From positions 124,001 to 188,000 of the forward strand of contig LJSU01000019.1 of assembly GCA_001314705.1 (NCBI GenBank): a stretch of 64,000 nt of DNA, given 5' to 3'. The notes under the pieces were generated by a model. It was not told the DNA's origin, did not search any database, and was given only the letters and a program-made list of their open reading frames with translations. Made by a program: the position numbers and the translations under genes. This document shows, one piece after another, positions 61,059-64,000 of the stretch. Each line of letters opens with the position of its first letter. The stretch's first letter is position 1. The DNA is from Rhodobacteraceae bacterium HLUCCO07. Lineage in GTDB: Bacteria; Pseudomonadota; Alphaproteobacteria; Rhodobacterales; Rhodobacteraceae.

Positions 61059-61083
61059 CTGCTCTTTCTTGGAAAAAATACTC
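61059..61083 (+). repeat. Dispersed 3' motif, class A copy 5
   Basis: CTGCT plus CTTTCTTGGAAAAAATACTC, identical over 25 bp to the copy at 17784-17808, 25 nt past the glmS stop. Confidence 0.85.
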
Positions 61084-61141
61084 GATCCGCCACCACCACC
61101 GGGCGCGACATTAACCGCTTGAGCCTCGCGCTTCGCTGCAT

Positions 61142-61218
61142 CGCGGCGGTGCACGCCCGGCAGCCGGGCAGCAGCCGAAGGTCACCCCCCGAATCTTCCC
61201 GGAAAAATCGTCTTAACC
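61142..61218 (+). repeat. GGCAGCCGG intergenic element, copy 4
   Basis: Starts with the 27-bp block shared with copy 1, then GCAGCAGCCG, TCACCCCCC and, 22 nt on, TTAACC. Another TTAACC lies 25 bp to its left (61111-61116). It lies between convergent genes, so it is not needed as a promoter here. Confidence 0.75.
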
Positions 61219-61234
61219 GGCGTGAACGGGGCGT

Positions 61235-61735
61235 TTACTCGCTGTAAACCTCGACCTCCGGCAGATCGGTCAGCGGCGCCTCGATCACCCGCAAGGCGGC
61301 CAGCGACATGCGGCTCCCGGCGGTTTTCGGCCCTTCAATCGGGATCAGGTCCAGTTCCACCGCCTTGCCGTTTCTGGGATAAACCACACGCCCCCGCCCC
61401 GGCGCGGACGCAAGCGGCGTTTCGATCCACAGGCCCGGCCGCGCCGGATCGCCCAGCGACGCGATGGTCCGCCCGAGGCTGCGCCCCGCCCCGCCCGCCT
61501 GTGCCGCGCGCCCGGCATCCCCGGCCGCGCGCTTTTCCTCGGCGCTGGTCGTGTCAAGCTGGTCGATCGTCCGACCGCCGCGCGGCGGGCGGATCGTGGC
61601 GTCGGTCGGCCGCGCCACCGGCCGTTGCTCGGCAGCGTCACTTGCAGAAGGCACAACCTCTTGTTCTGGCTGCGTGATTTCCGCGCAGCCCATAACGACC
61701 AGCATAGACCCGATACACATAATGATCTGTTTCAT
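61235..61735 (-). CDS. Lipoprotein of unknown function
   Basis: A 166-residue predicted lipoprotein with lipobox VVMGC (Cys17). A disordered Ala/Arg/Pro-rich stretch (20-85) precedes a small beta-rich domain ([50 protein letters not shown] split in the C-terminal half). Similar Rhodobacteraceae proteins are sometimes mislabelled galactarate dehydratase; no such activity is supported. It is divergent from moaA. Confidence 0.75.
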   Translation of the reverse strand: MKQIIMCIGSMLVVMGCAEITQPEQEVVPSASDAAEQRPVARPTDATIRPPRGGRTIDQLDTTSAEEKRAAGDAGRAAQAGGAGRSLGRTIASLGDPARPGLWIETPLASAPGRGRVVYPRNGKAVELDLIPIEGPKTAGSRMSLAALRVIEAPLTDLPEVEVYSE

Positions 61736-61821
61736 GGGCCAATGCTACGCGCGTTCAGACGCGCCGGCAATCATGCAGATGGCCCTTGCGCGCACCGCCG
61801 TCCGCGCCTACCTTCCAAGGC

Positions 61822-62829
61822 ATGAGCGAGCCATTGATCGACCCTTTCCAACGCGCAATTTCCTACCTGCGCGTCTCGGTAACCGACCGCTGCGATTTCC
61901 GCTGCGTATATTGCATGTCCGAGAACATGACCTTCCTGCCCAAGAAGGAGCTTCTGACGCTGGAAGAACTCGACCGCATGTGCTCAACCTTCGTCCGGCT
62001 GGGCGTCGAAAAGCTGCGCATCACCGGGGGCGAACCACTGGTGCGGCGCGACATCATGACGTTTTTCCGCGCGATGACCCGGCATCTCGACTCCGGCGCG
62101 CTCAAGGAACTGACCCTGACCACCAATGGCAGCCAATTGCACCGCTTTGCCAAGGACTTGCATGATGCTGGCGTGCGCCGGGTGAACATCTCGCTCGATA
62201 CGCTCGACCCCGACAAGTTCGCGGCGGTCACCCGCTGGGGCAAGCTCGACAACGTGTTGCGCGGGATCGACGCCGCGCAGGAGGCGGGTCTGCGGGTCAA
62301 GATCAACGCGGTCGCCCTCAAGGGTTTCAACGATGTCGAACTCTTCGACCTGACCGAATGGGCGGCAGCGCGCGACATGGACCTCACCTGGATCGAGGTG
62401 ATGCCGATGGGCGACATCGGCAACGAGGACCGGCTCGATCAATACTGGTCGCTCAAGGATCTGCGCGCAAAGCTCGAATCACGCTACACGCTCACCGACC
62501 TGGCCGAGCGCACGGGCGGACCCGCGCGCTATGTCAAGATTATGGAAACCGGTCAGAAGATAGGTTTCATCACGCCGCTCACGCATAATTTCTGCGAAAG
62601 CTGCAACCGCGTCCGTCTCACCTGCACGGGCGAGCTTTTCATGTGCCTTGGCCAGGAGGATCAGGCCGACCTGCGCGCGCCGCTGCGTGCCGATCCCGAA
62701 AGCGATGCCCCCCTCGAAAAGGCGATCCGCGCCGCGATCGCGCGCAAGCCAAAGGGCCATGATTTCGACTATTCGCGCCAGGATGTGGCGGGCCAGATGC
62801 CCCGCCACATGAGCCATACCGGAGGATAG
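61822..62829 (+). CDS. moaA: GTP 3',8-cyclase (molybdenum cofactor step 1)
   Basis: A 335-residue radical SAM enzyme that with MoaC converts GTP to cyclic pyranopterin monophosphate. The SAM cluster motif CX3CX2C is at Cys24, 28 and 31; the C-terminal [4Fe-4S] is in [18 protein letters not shown]; the essential Gly-Gly tail is present (SHTGG). Only a weak AAGG precedes the ATG. No other moa or moe gene is in the window. Confidence 0.96.
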   Translation: MSEPLIDPFQRAISYLRVSVTDRCDFRCVYCMSENMTFLPKKELLTLEELDRMCSTFVRLGVEKLRITGGEPLVRRDIMTFFRAMTRHLDSGALKELTLTTNGSQLHRFAKDLHDAGVRRVNISLDTLDPDKFAAVTRWGKLDNVLRGIDAAQEAGLRVKINAVALKGFNDVELFDLTEWAAARDMDLTWIEVMPMGDIGNEDRLDQYWSLKDLRAKLESRYTLTDLAERTGGPARYVKIMETGQKIGFITPLTHNFCESCNRVRLTCTGELFMCLGQEDQADLRAPLRADPESDAPLEKAIRAAIARKPKGHDFDYSRQDVAGQMPRHMSHTGG

Positions 62830-62873
62830 GCAAAAGCGCGGGATCAGATATCCCGCCCCTTGATTTCAGAGCC

Positions 62874-64000
62874 TTACGCGGCAGGCATCCGCTTTTCGAC
62901 GACCTCGGCCAGCCACGAGCATCCGGTCGGAATGGCTTCGTCGTTGAAATTGTACTTGGGGTGATGCACCATCGCCGTATCACCATTTCCCAACAGGATA
63001 TAGGCCCCGGGCCGCTCTTCCAGCATGAAGGCGAAATCCTCGCCCCCCATGACAAGCGGCGCCTCGTCGCAATCGCCCGAGATGGATTTCGCCACCTCTA
63101 TCGCGAAATCGGTCTGCTCGGGATGGTTTTCCATGACCGGGTATCCGCGGATATAGTCGATCTCGGCCTGACCGCCGAACGTGGCCGCAATCCCTTGGCA
63201 AATCTCGGAAATCCGCTTTTCGGCAAGGTCGCGCATCTCGGGGCTCATGGTGCGCACCGTGCCCTTGATCTCGACCCGCTGCGGGATCACGTTGAAGGCT
63301 TTCGACGAGGTTTCAAACGACGTGACCGAGACCACGATCCGGTCCACCGGGTCGGCATTGCGGCTGGCGATGGTCTGAAGCGCGGTGACCGCCTGCGCGG
63401 CCATCACCGTGGTGTCCACCGTCTCGTGCGGCTTGGCCGCGTGTCCGCCCAGGCCCTCGAAGGTGATGTTGAACATGTCGGTCGCGGCAAAGAACGGGCC
63501 CGAGCGAATCGCGAAGGACCCCACCGGTTTGCCCGGCCAGTTGTGCATCCCGTAAACCTCGTGGATGCCCCAGCGCTTCATCATCCCGTCGTCGCACATC
63601 TCCTTGCCACCGCCGCCACCTTCTTCGGCAGGCTGAAAGATCATCACCGCCGTGCCGTCGAAATTGCGCGTCTCGGCAAGGTATTTCGCCGTCCCGAGCA
63701 GCATCGCGGTATGCCCGTCATGGCCACAGGCATGCATCGCGCCCGGGGTCTTTGACGCATAATCGAGCCCTGTCGCCTCGGTCATCGGAAGCGCGTCCAT
63801 GTCGGCCCGCAGCCCGATGACCCGGCCGGATTTGTCGCTCTTGCCCCGAATCACGCCCACGACGCCGGTGCGGCCGATCCCTTCCACCACCTCGTCACAG
63901 CCGAATTCGCGCAGCTTTTCCGCGACAAGCGCCGAGGTCCGGTGCGTGTCGAACAGGATCTCGGGATGTTGGTGAATATCGCGCCGCCATTCGGTGATTT
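62874..64000 (-). CDS. M20-family amidohydrolase, partial
   Basis: The last 375 or so residues of an M20 peptidase/amidohydrolase (hippurate hydrolase or N-acyl-amino-acid hydrolase type). The frame stays open through 64000, reading ITEWRRDIHQHPE near the edge, so the true start is outside the window. Metal ligands are HACGHDGHTA and the base lies in FQPAEEGGGG; the dimerisation domain follows FEGLGGHAAKPHE. Substrate is unknown. It is convergent with moaA, 44 bp away. Confidence 0.9.
   Translation of the reverse strand, partial: ITEWRRDIHQHPEILFDTHRTSALVAEKLREFGCDEVVEGIGRTGVVGVIRGKSDKSGRVIGLRADMDALPMTEATGLDYASKTPGAMHACGHDGHTAMLLGTAKYLAETRNFDGTAVMIFQPAEEGGGGGKEMCDDGMMKRWGIHEVYGMHNWPGKPVGSFAIRSGPFFAATDMFNITFEGLGGHAAKPHETVDTTVMAAQAVTALQTIASRNADPVDRIVVSVTSFETSSKAFNVIPQRVEIKGTVRTMSPEMRDLAEKRISEICQGIAATFGGQAEIDYIRGYPVMENHPEQTDFAIEVAKSISGDCDEAPLVMGGEDFAFMLEERPGAYILLGNGDTAMVHHPKYNFNDEAIPTGCSWLAEVVEKRMPAA

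Noticed and set aside
58979-61141. 720-codon open frame antisense to glmU/glmS
   Set aside because: It is opposite two unmistakable genes, has low-complexity Gly/Ala/Arg composition and no recognisable domain; a by-product of high G+C codon bias.
61235-61735. D-galactarate dehydratase
   Set aside because: The name is sometimes attached to such proteins, but this is a 166-residue lipoprotein without any dehydratase motif.

Overview
The window is a 64 kb stretch of G+C-rich chromosome from an alphaproteobacterium, most likely a member of the Rhodobacteraceae (Roseobacter group). I base this on the nuo cluster with its typical interspersed small genes, an NuoE with a C-terminal helix-hairpin-helix extension, a stand-alone Hint-domain protein, an LdtR-type MarR regulator, ThyX in place of ThyA, and a dispersed intergenic motif of a kind I associate with that family. 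No rRNA or tRNA gene, CRISPR array, insertion sequence or phage gene was recognised, so this looks like core chromosome with small accessory insertions.

Layout. 1-5.4 kb: intracellular PHB depolymerase phaZ, a GFA-like zinc protein, thrS and an extremely acidic protein with a 10-copy GACGAA tract. 5.9-8.5 kb: a copper-buffering RiPP-type operon (DUF2282 precursor, DUF692/MNIO enzyme, DUF2063 partner, DoxX membrane protein) with a strong hairpin between precursor and enzyme. 8.5-11.5 kb: small genes (membrane protein, ArsC/Spx-like protein, cold-shock protein, HPF, a secreted protein) and thyX. 11.7-14.2 kb: a surface lipoprotein next to its probable Slam-type outer-membrane translocator. 14.2-26.2 kb: gloA, ldtR, sdhE with an overlapping XRE regulator, aspartate aminotransferase, MATE exporter, divergent SDR, Hint protein, orphan BrnA-like protein, prfC, a glycosyltransferase and a DEAD-box helicase.

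26.3-47.8 kb is one long minus-strand run: the complete 14-gene complex I operon nuoA to nuoN, interrupted by nine genes that are not classical subunits, and then birA, coaX and the RNase J gene. 48.2-55.5 kb, also minus strand, holds the leucine/isovalerate degradation genes (ivd, mccB, mccA, a GST, HMG-CoA lyase, methylglutaconyl-CoA hydratase) behind a sigma70-like promoter with a palindrome over its probable start site. 55.8-64 kb: a DegT-type aminotransferase, gph, the cell-wall precursor pair glmU-glmS, a lipoprotein, moaA and a partial M20 amidohydrolase that runs off the right edge.

Two dispersed repeat families recur between genes: a roughly 25-bp motif related to CTTTCTTGGNAAAAATACTC (nine copies, all 3' of genes), and a roughly 75-bp element built from GGCAGCCGG units, TCACCCCCC and TTAACC (four copies). 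The most interesting candidates are the MNIO/bufferin operon, the Slam-lipoprotein pair, the duplicated helix-hairpin-helix domain in the complex I operon, and these two repeat families. All family assignments come from reading motifs and from memory; no database search was run.
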